NCBI GenBank assembly: GCA_023701165.1
Contig: JAMPXL010000057.1
Location: forward strand, 1 to 6,494
From: Geothrix sp.
Lineage (GTDB): Bacteria > Acidobacteriota > Holophagae > Holophagales > Holophagaceae
Direction of reading: 5' to 3'
DNA: 6,494 nucleotides
The notes under the pieces are model-generated. The model did not search any database and was not told the DNA's origin. It worked only from the letters and a program-made list of their open reading frames with translations. Below are positions 1 through 6,061 of the stretch, piece after piece. Positions within the stretch are counted from its first letter, which is position 1; each line of letters starts with the position of its first letter. A program made the position numbers and the translations under genes.

Positions 1-1
1 G

Positions 2-964
2 CACGGGCTGCTGTCCTTCGAAGAGGTCATGTGGCAGAGCTCCAACATTGGTGCCGCCAAGATGGGCATCCGCCTCGATCCCGCCATGCACTACCAGTAC
101 CTGCGGAAGTTCGGCTTCGGCGATCCCACGGGCCTGAACTTCCCCGGCGAAAGCGCCGGCCGCCTCATCGCCCCGGACCGCTGGACCGTGCCCACCCAGT
201 ACACCCTGTCCTACGGCTACGGCCTCAATACGACGCCGCTCCAGATCCTCATGGCCGGCTGCGCCCTGGCGAACGGCGGCAAGCTCATGCAGCCCATCCT
301 CGTGCAGCGCATCTACAACGACAAGGGCCTGCTGCTGAAGGAATTCAAGCCCACCGTGCGGGCCCAGGTCCTCAGCGAGGAGACGGCGAGCATGATGAAG
401 GAGACGCTCAAGGGCGTCATCACCCAGGGCACGGGGAAGAAGGCCATGCTCGACAACGGCGTGGAATCCTTCGGCAAGACCGGCACCAGCCGCAAGCTCA
501 TCGACGGGAAGTACGACCCGAAGCGCCATTTCGCCTCCTTCATGGGGTTCTTCCCCGCCGACAAGCCCCAGTACGGCGTGCTGGTGATGCTGGACGATCC
601 CGCCGGCGACACCACCGGCGGCGATGTGGCGGCGCCCCTGTTCAAGCGCATCGGCGACGGCATCCTGCGGTTCCGGCAGACCACGCCCGATCCCGACCGC
701 GAATCGGACCTGAAGCTGTCCCTGCGCGACTGGCCCGTGAGCGAGACCGACGAGGCGGCGCTCCATGTGGAGCGGGGCCGGGTGCCTGACCTCAAGGGGC
801 TCAGCCTCAAGGCCGCCATCCACCGGGTGGTGCTGGTGGGCGGGAGCCCCAAGGTGGAGGCCGCGGCCGGCCCCACGGCCACCCACGTGGTGGGCCAGAG
901 CCCCGAGCCCGGCACGCCGCTGGAGCCGGGCACCGTGGTGAAGATCAAGGCGGGGATGCCATGA
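2..964 (+). CDS. ftsI: Peptidoglycan D,D-transpeptidase FtsI/PBP3, C-terminal part, with PASTA domain (5' end outside window)
   Basis: This is the C-terminal part (about 320 residues) of a class B penicillin-binding protein that cross-links septal peptidoglycan on the outer face of the cytoplasmic membrane. The frame is open from base 2, and the ATG at 29 is an internal Met just before the active-site S-x-N motif (SSN, bases 38-46), so it is not the start. The K-T-G-T motif is at 476-487, about 146 residues after SSN, close to the spacing in E. coli FtsI. The nucleophile S-x-x-K motif, the pedestal domain and the membrane anchor lie upstream of the window. After the transpeptidase fold a PASTA-type segment runs from about 782 to 961, starting VPDLKGLS and ending with a G-Q-S-P-E-P-G-T type strand. 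The stop overlaps the murE start (ATGA, 961-964), indicating one operon. Its position just before murE favours FtsI over other class B PBPs. Confidence 0.95.
   Translation, partial: HGLLSFEEVMWQSSNIGAAKMGIRLDPAMHYQYLRKFGFGDPTGLNFPGESAGRLIAPDRWTVPTQYTLSYGYGLNTTPLQILMAGCALANGGKLMQPILVQRIYNDKGLLLKEFKPTVRAQVLSEETASMMKETLKGVITQGTGKKAMLDNGVESFGKTGTSRKLIDGKYDPKRHFASFMGFFPADKPQYGVLVMLDDPAGDTTGGDVAAPLFKRIGDGILRFRQTTPDPDRESDLKLSLRDWPVSETDEAALHVERGRVPDLKGLSLKAAIHRVVLVGGSPKVEAAAGPTATHVVGQSPEPGTPLEPGTVVKIKAGMP
782..961 (+). other. PASTA domain at the C-terminus of FtsI
   Basis: About 60 residues following the transpeptidase show the PASTA pattern: an opening V-P-D-L-x-G-x-S, a central helix (LKAAIHRVV), and the closing V-V-G-Q-S-P-E-P-G-T-P-L-x-P-G-T-x-V-x-I. 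One copy is present. PASTA domains are known in PBPs and Ser/Thr kinases and are linked to peptidoglycan binding or protein interactions. E. coli FtsI has none, while Firmicute, actinobacterial and some deltaproteobacterial/acidobacterial division PBPs do (from memory). Its role here is inferred only from the family. Confidence 0.85.
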
Positions 965-2430
965 AGCTCGATGCGCTCATCAACGGGATCGCCCTGCGGC
1001 GCTCCGGCCCGGACGCCGAGGTGGTGGACCTCACCAGCGACAGCCGCGAGGTGGGCCCCGGCTGGGCCTTTCTCGCGCTGAAGGGCGAGCAGGCGGATGG
1101 CGCCGCCTTCGTGCCGCAGGCATTGGCGCAAGGCGCCAGCGCCATCTTTTCTGCTTCCGGCGTGTCTGCGCCGGAAGCCGTTGTGGACTGCGCCTTCACG
1201 GGGGATCCCCGCCTGCAGATGGCCGAACTGGCCCGCCGCCTGCACGGCGAACCGGACCGCCGCCTGGCGCTCATCGGCGTCACGGGCACCAACGGCAAGA
1301 CCACCACCACCACGCTCATCCGCCAGCTGCTGCGGGGCGCCGGGATCGGCTGCGGCCTGGTGGGCACAGTGCTGAACGCCGCGGGCGACCGGGAAGAAGA
1401 GGCTGTCCGCACCACGCCCGAAAGCCCAGCCTTCTACCGCTGGCTGGCGCGCAGCGTGGCGGCGGGCGACGCGGCCTCGGCAGTGGAGGTGAGCAGCCAC
1501 GCCCTCTGCCTGGGCCGGGTCCACGGGGCCCGCTTCCGTGTGGGCGTCTTCACGAACCTCACCCAGGACCACCTGGACTACCACGGCACCCTGGAGGCCT
1601 ACTTCGAGGCCAAGCGACGGCTCGTGGCCCAGTGCGAGCGCTTCCTGGTGAACGCCGACGACCCCTGGGGCCGGGGCCTCCTGGAGCGGGAAGGCCACGT
1701 CAGCTACGCCGTGGACCGGCCCGCCTGCTACCGCGCCCACGGCCTGGACCTGGGGCCCACCGGGACGCGGTTCACACTGCACTCCGCCCAGGGGAGCTGG
1801 GACGTGCAGAGCCCGCTGCTGGGCCGCTTCAACGTCTACAACCTGCTGGCGGCTCTGGCGGCCTGCGCCGAGGCCGGCTTCGACCTGGACCGCCTGGTGC
1901 CGGCGGCGCGGAAGGTCAGCGGCGCTCCGGGCCGCCTGGAGCGCGTGGACTGCGGCCAGCCCTTCGGCGTGATGGTGGACTACGCCCACACGCCGGACGC
2001 CCTGGAGAAGCTGCTGGCCGAAGGCCGCCGCCTGCTGCCGCCCGGCGGCCGCCTGCACGTGCTCTTCGGCTGCGGGGGCGACCGCGACCGCGCCAAGCGC
2101 CCCCTCATGGCCGCCGCAGTGGCCGCCGGGGCAGACGTGCTCTGGCACACCAGCGACAATCCGCGCACGGAGGATCCCGGGCGCATCCTGGACGACGCCG
2201 CCCCGGGGATTCCGGAAGCCCTCCGCGCCGACGCGGCCCGCTACCACCGGAACGCCGATCGCCGGGAATCCGTGCGCCAGGCCCTGGCCGACTGCCGCCC
2301 CGGCGACCTGCTGCTGCTGGCGGGGAAGGGGCATGAGCCCTACCAGGAGATCCACGGCGTGAAGCATCCCTACAGCGACCGCGCCGCCGTGGAGGCCGCC
2401 CTGGCCCATCCATTCCGGGTGGGGCCATGA
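961..2430 (+). CDS. murE: UDP-N-acetylmuramoyl-L-alanyl-D-glutamate--2,6-diaminopimelate ligase
   Basis: Cytoplasmic Mur ligase that adds the third peptide residue to UDP-MurNAc-L-Ala-D-Glu using ATP. It has 489 residues, close to the 495 of E. coli MurE. Visible motifs are: the P-loop GVTGTNGKTT (residues 106-115), the substrate loop TTPESP (151-156), EVSSH (176-180), the lysine expected to be carbamylated (K218 in FEAKRR), YAHTPD (341-346), GCGGDRD (370-376), DNPRTE (399-404) and AGKGHE (454-459). The residues matching the E. coli meso-DAP contacts are all kept (R375, D399, N400, R402, G455, E459), so the substrate is inferred to be meso-DAP rather than L-Lys. The ATG overlaps the ftsI stop, pointing to translational coupling. 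The stop itself overlaps an ATG (2427-2430) that opens a short frame into the following repeat. A perfect hairpin lies inside the gene at 1153-1178. Confidence 0.97.
   Translation: MKLDALINGIALRRSGPDAEVVDLTSDSREVGPGWAFLALKGEQADGAAFVPQALAQGASAIFSASGVSAPEAVVDCAFTGDPRLQMAELARRLHGEPDRRLALIGVTGTNGKTTTTTLIRQLLRGAGIGCGLVGTVLNAAGDREEEAVRTTPESPAFYRWLARSVAAGDAASAVEVSSHALCLGRVHGARFRVGVFTNLTQDHLDYHGTLEAYFEAKRRLVAQCERFLVNADDPWGRGLLEREGHVSYAVDRPACYRAHGLDLGPTGTRFTLHSAQGSWDVQSPLLGRFNVYNLLAALAACAEAGFDLDRLVPAARKVSGAPGRLERVDCGQPFGVMVDYAHTPDALEKLLAEGRRLLPPGGRLHVLFGCGGDRDRAKRPLMAAAVAAGADVLWHTSDNPRTEDPGRILDDAAPGIPEALRADAARYHRNADRRESVRQALADCRPGDLLLLAGKGHEPYQEIHGVKHPYSDRAAVEAALAHPFRVGP
1153..1178 (+). repeat. Perfect 10-bp inverted repeat with 6-bp loop inside murE
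   Basis: The arms GCTTCCGGCG (1153-1162) and CGCCGGAAGC (1169-1178) are exact reverse complements around the loop TGTCTG. They lie in the murE N-terminal domain, in a segment (residues about 63-76) that varies in the family. The surrounding codons (ttt, tct, gct, tct, gtt) are poorer in GC at the third position than the rest of the gene. A T-run precedes the stem on the + strand rather than following it, so it does not look like an intrinsic terminator in either direction. Function unknown. Confidence 0.6.
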
Positions 2431-2615
2431 CTGTCGCCGCCTCAGGAAAAGCAGGAACGCAGAGGCCACAGAGGGCCACAGAAGACGCAGAGAAATGCCC
2501 TGAGATGGATCCACAACAGGTTCTTGGAATCGCTCAAGTGTCATCATCGCTTTTCTCTGTGTGCTCTGCGATTCTCTGCGTCCTCTGTGTTCCGCTTTTT
2601 TGGGGTCCCCAGTGA
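2427..2615 (+). other. 62-codon open frame bridging murE and sua5 through the repeat (possible coupling ORF, doubtful protein)
   Basis: An ATG at 2427 overlaps the murE stop (ATGA). The frame stays open across the whole repeat and ends with TGA at 2613-2615, which overlaps the likely GTG start of sua5 (GTGA, 2612-2615). The predicted peptide is low in complexity and dictated by the repeat (for example SVCSAILCVLCV from the right arm), so a functional protein is unlikely. What stands out is that both ends show the same 4-bp stop/start overlap as the other gene junctions here. Ribosomes could therefore in principle be carried from murE to sua5. Chance remains possible, since a 62-codon open frame is not rare in such DNA. 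Confidence 0.3.
2447..2599. repeat. Imperfect long inverted repeat of CRCAGAGG-type units between murE and sua5
   Basis: The left arm (2447-2495) and the reverse complement of the right arm (2552-2599) align at 38 of 48 positions with a single one-base gap, separated by a 56-bp middle part. Each arm is itself made of four similar units. On the left these are CGCAGAGG at 2458, CACAGAGG at 2467, CACAGAAG at 2477 and CGCAGAGA at 2486. On the right, read on the other strand, they lie at 2582-2589, 2573-2580, 2563-2570 and 2553-2560. The spacing is 9-10 bp. Base composition is clearly poorer in GC than the flanking genes. It resembles interspersed repeats of this type that I recall from intergenic DNA of many bacterial genomes (memory, not checked). 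In mRNA it could fold into a long imperfect hairpin. No transposase or target-site duplication is evident. Confidence 0.85.
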
Positions 2616-3598
2616 CGCGCCTCCTCCATGTCGCGGGATCGGATGATCCGGCCATCTTCGAGGCCGCTTCCCTGCTGCGGGCGGGGCGGCTGGTGGCCTT
2701 TCCCACGGAGACCGTGTACGGGCTGGGCGCGGATGGCCTCAATCCCGAGGCCGTGGCGGGGATCTATGCCGCCAAGGGACGCCCCGCCACCAACCCCGTG
2801 ATCCTCCATGTGGCCGACGTGGCCGCCGCCCGGGCCCTGGTGTCCCATTGGCCGGAGGCGGCCACGGACCTGGCCGCGCGCTTCTGGCCCGGGCCCCTGA
2901 CCCTGGTGCTGCCGGCTTCGGCGGCGGTGCCCGCCATCGTCCGCGCAGGCGGCCCCTCCGTGGCCCTGCGCTGCCCGGCCCATCCCGTGGCCCTGGCCCT
3001 GATCCGCGCCGCGGGGCGGCCCCTGGCCGCGCCCAGCGCCAATCGCAGCCAGCACCTGTCACCGACGCTGGCCCAGCACGTGGCCTCCAGCCTGGGCGAG
3101 GCGGTGGATCTGATCCTCGACGGCGGGCCCACGGAGGCGGGCCTCGAGTCCACCATCCTGGATCTCACGGGGGAGCGGTCCCGCATCCTGCGCCCCGGCC
3201 CCATCGGACCCGCGGAGCTGGCGGCCCTGGTGGGGCCCGTGGACCGGTGGGAGGGGGCCGTCCATGCGGGCGAGGTGCAGGCCGCGCCGGGCATGGCGGA
3301 GCGCCACTATGCGCCCCGGGCGCGGCTGGATCTGGTGGCGCCAGGGACTGGACTTCCGGAGGCCTCTGGCGCCGTGGCCTACGTGGGCCTGGGAAAGCTT
3401 CCGGCGCTGCCCGCAGGCATCCGCGGGATTCTGCTGCCCCTGGATGCGGACGCGGTGGGGACGCGCCTCTACGCCCTGCTGCACGAACTGGACGACGCGG
3501 GGTTCGACCGCATCGTCATGGAGCGGCCGCCGGAAGACGATGCCTGGCTGGCGGTGCGGGACCGCCTGCGGCGGGCCTCCGCGAAGGAGCGGCCATGA
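2612..3598 (+). CDS. sua5: Sua5/YciO/YrdC-type threonylcarbamoyl-AMP synthase
   Basis: Cytoplasmic enzyme of the Sua5/TsaC family that makes threonylcarbamoyl-AMP from threonine, bicarbonate and ATP, the first step of the t6A modification at position 37 of ANN-decoding tRNAs. From the GTG at 2612 it has 328 residues. The YrdC-like domain shows PTETVYGLG (31-39), KGRP (55-58), a WPGPLT stretch and S-x-N (142-144). The typical Sua5 linker APGMAERHYAP (225-235) follows, then a C-terminal Sua5 domain, so this is the long Sua5 form rather than short TsaC. The GTG start gives (M)TRLLHVAGSDDP, which matches the usual N-terminal length of Sua5 proteins. The in-frame ATG at 2561 would add 17 residues read from the repeat (MLCDSLRPLCS) and is judged wrong. 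A weak GGGG (2602-2605) lies 6 bases before GTG. The stop overlaps murF (ATGA). Confidence 0.93.
   Translation: MTRLLHVAGSDDPAIFEAASLLRAGRLVAFPTETVYGLGADGLNPEAVAGIYAAKGRPATNPVILHVADVAAARALVSHWPEAATDLAARFWPGPLTLVLPASAAVPAIVRAGGPSVALRCPAHPVALALIRAAGRPLAAPSANRSQHLSPTLAQHVASSLGEAVDLILDGGPTEAGLESTILDLTGERSRILRPGPIGPAELAALVGPVDRWEGAVHAGEVQAAPGMAERHYAPRARLDLVAPGTGLPEASGAVAYVGLGKLPALPAGIRGILLPLDADAVGTRLYALLHELDDAGFDRIVMERPPEDDAWLAVRDRLRRASAKERP
3583..3589 (+). promoter_or_regulatory. Strong Shine-Dalgarno for murF
   Basis: GAAGGAG lies inside the last codons of sua5, 5 bases before the murF ATG at 3595. It is the clearest ribosome binding site in the window and fixes the murF start, although the same frame is open for about 250 codons upstream. 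Confidence 0.85.
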
Positions 3599-4944
3599 GG
3601 CTCTGGTCCCTGTCCGAGGCCGCCGCCCAGGTGGGCGGCGAGGTGCTGGGCGACGGCGCCGTGGTGCCCTCCTCCCTGTCCATGGATACCCGGACCCTCC
3701 AGGCCGGGGCCTGTTTCGTGGCTCTGCGGGCCGAGCGGGACGGCCACGCGTTTGCCGCCCAGGCCGTGGAGCAGGGGGCGAAGGCCCTGCTGGTGGATCA
3801 TCCCCTGGACATCGATTGTCCACAATGGGTGGTGCCCGATACCCTGGCGGCCCTCCAGCGCTGGGGCCAGGCCCGGCTGGCGGCGGTGCGGCCCCGGGCC
3901 GTCTTCGGCGTCACGGGCAGCGTCGGCAAGACCAGCACGAAGGAGCTGTTGGCGGCGGCCCTGGGCGCCTGGAAGACCCCCGGGAACCGCAACAACACCC
4001 TGGGCCTGCCCGAAGCCCTGGCCACCCTGCCGGAAGGGCTGGACGCCGCGGTGCTGGAGATGGGCATGAGCACGCCGGGGGAAATCCGGCGCCTGACGGA
4101 GATCGCGCCCCTGGACTTCGGCCTCATCACCATGGTGGGCACGGCCCACGCGGAGAACTTCGCCAAGGGGCAGGAGGGCATCGCCGAGGCCAAGGGCGAG
4201 CTGGTGGCGGGCCTGGTCCGGGGCGGCGTCTGGGGCCACCTGGCCTCGGACGCCTGGTGCCGCTGGATCGCGGCGCAGCCCTGGGCCGGGCACGCCGAGG
4301 CCCTGCCCGTGGGCGAGGGACAGGCCTATGGCTGGGAGGAAGCCCGGTCCCTGGGGGCGGCGGGGGAGAGCTTCCGCATGCGGACGCCCCAGGGCGCCTT
4401 CCCGGTGCGGATCCAGCTCCCCGGCGAGCACCAGGTGCGCAACGCAGCCCTGGCCGCGGCCATCGCCATCCACGCCGGGTACGATCCGCAGCGGGTGGCC
4501 GCGGGCCTCGGCGCCGTGGTGCCCGAACCCGGCCGGGGGCGGCTCCACGCCATCCCCGGAGGCGGCTGCCTGCTGGACGAGACCTACAACGCCAGCCCTG
4601 ATTCCATCCTGGCCTGCGCCCGGGCCCTGCTGCAGCTGCCCGGTGGCGAGGCCGTGGCGGTCCTGGGCTCCATGCGGGAACTGGGCCCGGAGGCCTCCCG
4701 GATCCACCGGGAGACCGGCGCGGCGCTGAAGGCGCTGGGCCTGGCGCGGCTCTGGGCCTTCGGGGAGTTTGCCGGGGCCTACGCCGATGGCTTCGGCCTC
4801 CGGGCCGTGGCCTTCCCGGACTTCGAGGCCCTGCGCGACGATGCCGCGGGACTCTCCGCAATCCCCCCGGGAACCCGTATCCTGGTGAAGGGCAGCCGGT
4901 ACTGGCGCGCGGAGCGCGCGGCGGACTGGCTCCTCACCCACTGA
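3595..4944 (+). CDS. murF: UDP-N-acetylmuramoyl-tripeptide--D-alanyl-D-alanine ligase
   Basis: Cytoplasmic Mur ligase that joins D-Ala-D-Ala to the UDP-MurNAc tripeptide with ATP, completing the pentapeptide. It has 449 residues (E. coli 452). Motifs in order: the N-terminal substrate-binding region with SMDTRTLQAG, P-loop GVTGSVGKTS (105-114), GNRNNTLGLP, EMGMSTPGEI, the lysine expected to be carbamylated in EAKGEL (K200), DETYNASP (328-335), VLGSMRELG, and the C-terminal LVKGSR (432-435 for KGSR). The frame extends far upstream of 3595, but that part overlaps sua5 out of frame and looks like GC-rich shadow coding. The ATG at 3595 with its Shine-Dalgarno and the family-like start MRLWSLSEAA settle the start. 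It overlaps the sua5 stop by 4 bases and is followed by mraY after 28 bp. Confidence 0.96.
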   Translation: MRLWSLSEAAAQVGGEVLGDGAVVPSSLSMDTRTLQAGACFVALRAERDGHAFAAQAVEQGAKALLVDHPLDIDCPQWVVPDTLAALQRWGQARLAAVRPRAVFGVTGSVGKTSTKELLAAALGAWKTPGNRNNTLGLPEALATLPEGLDAAVLEMGMSTPGEIRRLTEIAPLDFGLITMVGTAHAENFAKGQEGIAEAKGELVAGLVRGGVWGHLASDAWCRWIAAQPWAGHAEALPVGEGQAYGWEEARSLGAAGESFRMRTPQGAFPVRIQLPGEHQVRNAALAAAIAIHAGYDPQRVAAGLGAVVPEPGRGRLHAIPGGGCLLDETYNASPDSILACARALLQLPGGEAVAVLGSMRELGPEASRIHRETGAALKALGLARLWAFGEFAGAYADGFGLRAVAFPDFEALRDDAAGLSAIPPGTRILVKGSRYWRAERAADWLLTH

Positions 4945-4972
4945 CCTTCAGACTCCAGACCCCGGACTTCCC

Positions 4973-6061
4973 ATGCTGCCCTGGCTTCTCTATCCCTTCC
5001 GTGACGTGGTGCCCGGCTTCTCGGTGTTCCGCTACGTCACCTTCCGCACGGCCATGGCCGCGGCCACGGCCATGATCCTGAGCCTGCTGCTGGGCCCCTG
5101 GCTCATCCGCACGCTGACGGCCCTGAAGATGGGCCAGCACATCCGCGGCGCGGGCCCCGAGCACCACCAGAAGAAGGCAGGCACGCCCACCATGGGCGGA
5201 CTCCTCATCCTGACGGTGATCACCGTCTCGACCCTGCTGTGGTGCGACCTCAAGAGCGGCGCCATCTGGGTGGCCCTGATGGCCCTGCTGGGCTTCGGCA
5301 CCGTGGGCGCCTTCGACGATGCCCAGAAGCTGCTCAAGAAGCAGAACCTGGGCCTCACCAGCTGGCAGAAGATGGCCCTGCTGACGGCCATCTCGCTGCT
5401 GGTGGCCTGGCTCATCCTGCATTTCGGCCTGCGGGGCAGCGCCACCAGCCAGCTGTCCGTGCCCTTCTTCAAGAACTTCCGGCCCGATGTCGGCGTGCTG
5501 CTCATCCCCTGGATCTGGCTGGTGATGGTGGGCACCAGCAACGCCGTGAACCTCACGGACGGCCTGGACGGCCTGGCCACCGGCGGCACCCTCATCGTGT
5601 CCATCACCTACGCCATCCTGGCCTACGCGGTGGGCCACGCGAAGATCGCGAGCTACCTGGTGGTGCCCTTCGTGCCCGGCGGCGCGGAGCTGTCCGTGTT
5701 CATGGGCGCCATGGCGGGGGCCTGCCTGGGCTTCCTCTGGTTCAACGCCCATCCGGCGGAAGTCTTCATGGGCGACACGGGCTCCCTGGGCCTGGGCGGG
5801 GCGCTGGGTACGGTGGCTGTCATCATCAAGCAGGAGGTGCTGCTGGTGATCGCGGGCGGACTCTTCGTGGTGGAGGCGGTGAGCGTGATCCTGCAGGTGG
5901 GCAGCTTCAAGCTGCGCGGCGGCAAGCGCATCTTCCGCATGGCGCCCTTCCACCACCACCTGGAGCTGGGCGGGCTCCAGGAGACGAAGGTGGTGATCCG
6001 CATGTGGATCACCGCCATCGTCTGCTCGATCCTGGCCCTCAGCTCTCTGAAGCTCCGATAG
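4973..6061 (+). CDS. mraY: Phospho-N-acetylmuramoyl-pentapeptide-transferase
   Basis: Polytopic membrane enzyme that transfers phospho-MurNAc-pentapeptide from UDP to undecaprenyl phosphate, giving lipid I on the cytoplasmic face. It has 362 residues (E. coli 360), with many hydrophobic segments, for example about 27-46, 75-91, 96-114, 134-151, 174-188 and 280-306. Conserved motifs are: KKAGTPTMGG (67-76), the aspartate pair DDAQK (115-119), NLTDGLDGLA (193-202), FMGDTGSL (265-272) and the HHH of FHHHLELGG (327-329). All the acidic residues needed for Mg2+ and catalysis are present. The start MLPWLLYPF aligns with known MraY N-termini. No clear Shine-Dalgarno is seen in the 28 bp after murF, so initiation may rely on ribosomes finishing murF. 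The 3' end overlaps the convergent EAL gene by 23 bp. In the classical order murD would follow, but it does not here. Confidence 0.97.
   Translation: MLPWLLYPFRDVVPGFSVFRYVTFRTAMAAATAMILSLLLGPWLIRTLTALKMGQHIRGAGPEHHQKKAGTPTMGGLLILTVITVSTLLWCDLKSGAIWVALMALLGFGTVGAFDDAQKLLKKQNLGLTSWQKMALLTAISLLVAWLILHFGLRGSATSQLSVPFFKNFRPDVGVLLIPWIWLVMVGTSNAVNLTDGLDGLATGGTLIVSITYAILAYAVGHAKIASYLVVPFVPGGAELSVFMGAMAGACLGFLWFNAHPAEVFMGDTGSLGLGGALGTVAVIIKQEVLLVIAGGLFVVEAVSVILQVGSFKLRGGKRIFRMAPFHHHLELGGLQETKVVIRMWITAIVCSILALSSLKLR

Noticed and set aside
2520..2560. Possible promoter for sua5 in the middle part of the repeat
   Set aside because: TTGGAA (2524) could pass as a -35, but no convincing -10 follows at 16-18 bp. 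The lower GC there is explained by the repeat.
2447..2599. CRISPR array
   Set aside because: The short units are 8 bp, degenerate and 9-10 bp apart without spacers, and they are arranged as an inverted pair; no cas genes are near.
313..2742. Very long open frame on the - strand opposite ftsI, murE and sua5
   Set aside because: It lies antisense to three well-recognised genes; its peptide is low in complexity (rich in G, A, V, H, Q) with no family signature. Such frames are expected opposite GC-rich genes.
2848..3594. Upstream extension of the murF frame by about 249 codons
   Set aside because: It is read out of frame over sua5, has G/R/A-rich shadow composition, and the true murF start at 3595 has a strong Shine-Dalgarno and a family-like N-terminus.
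3816..3824. TTGTCCACA, one mismatch from a DnaA box, within ATTGT-CC-ACAAT
   Set aside because: A single copy inside murF coding sequence with no cluster, AT-rich region or neighbouring origin genes; likely chance.
4906..4920. CGCGCG-GAG-CGCGCG inverted repeat near the end of murF
   Set aside because: It is a simple CG alternation in a GC-rich coding region with a 3-base loop and no T-run; not distinguishable from background.
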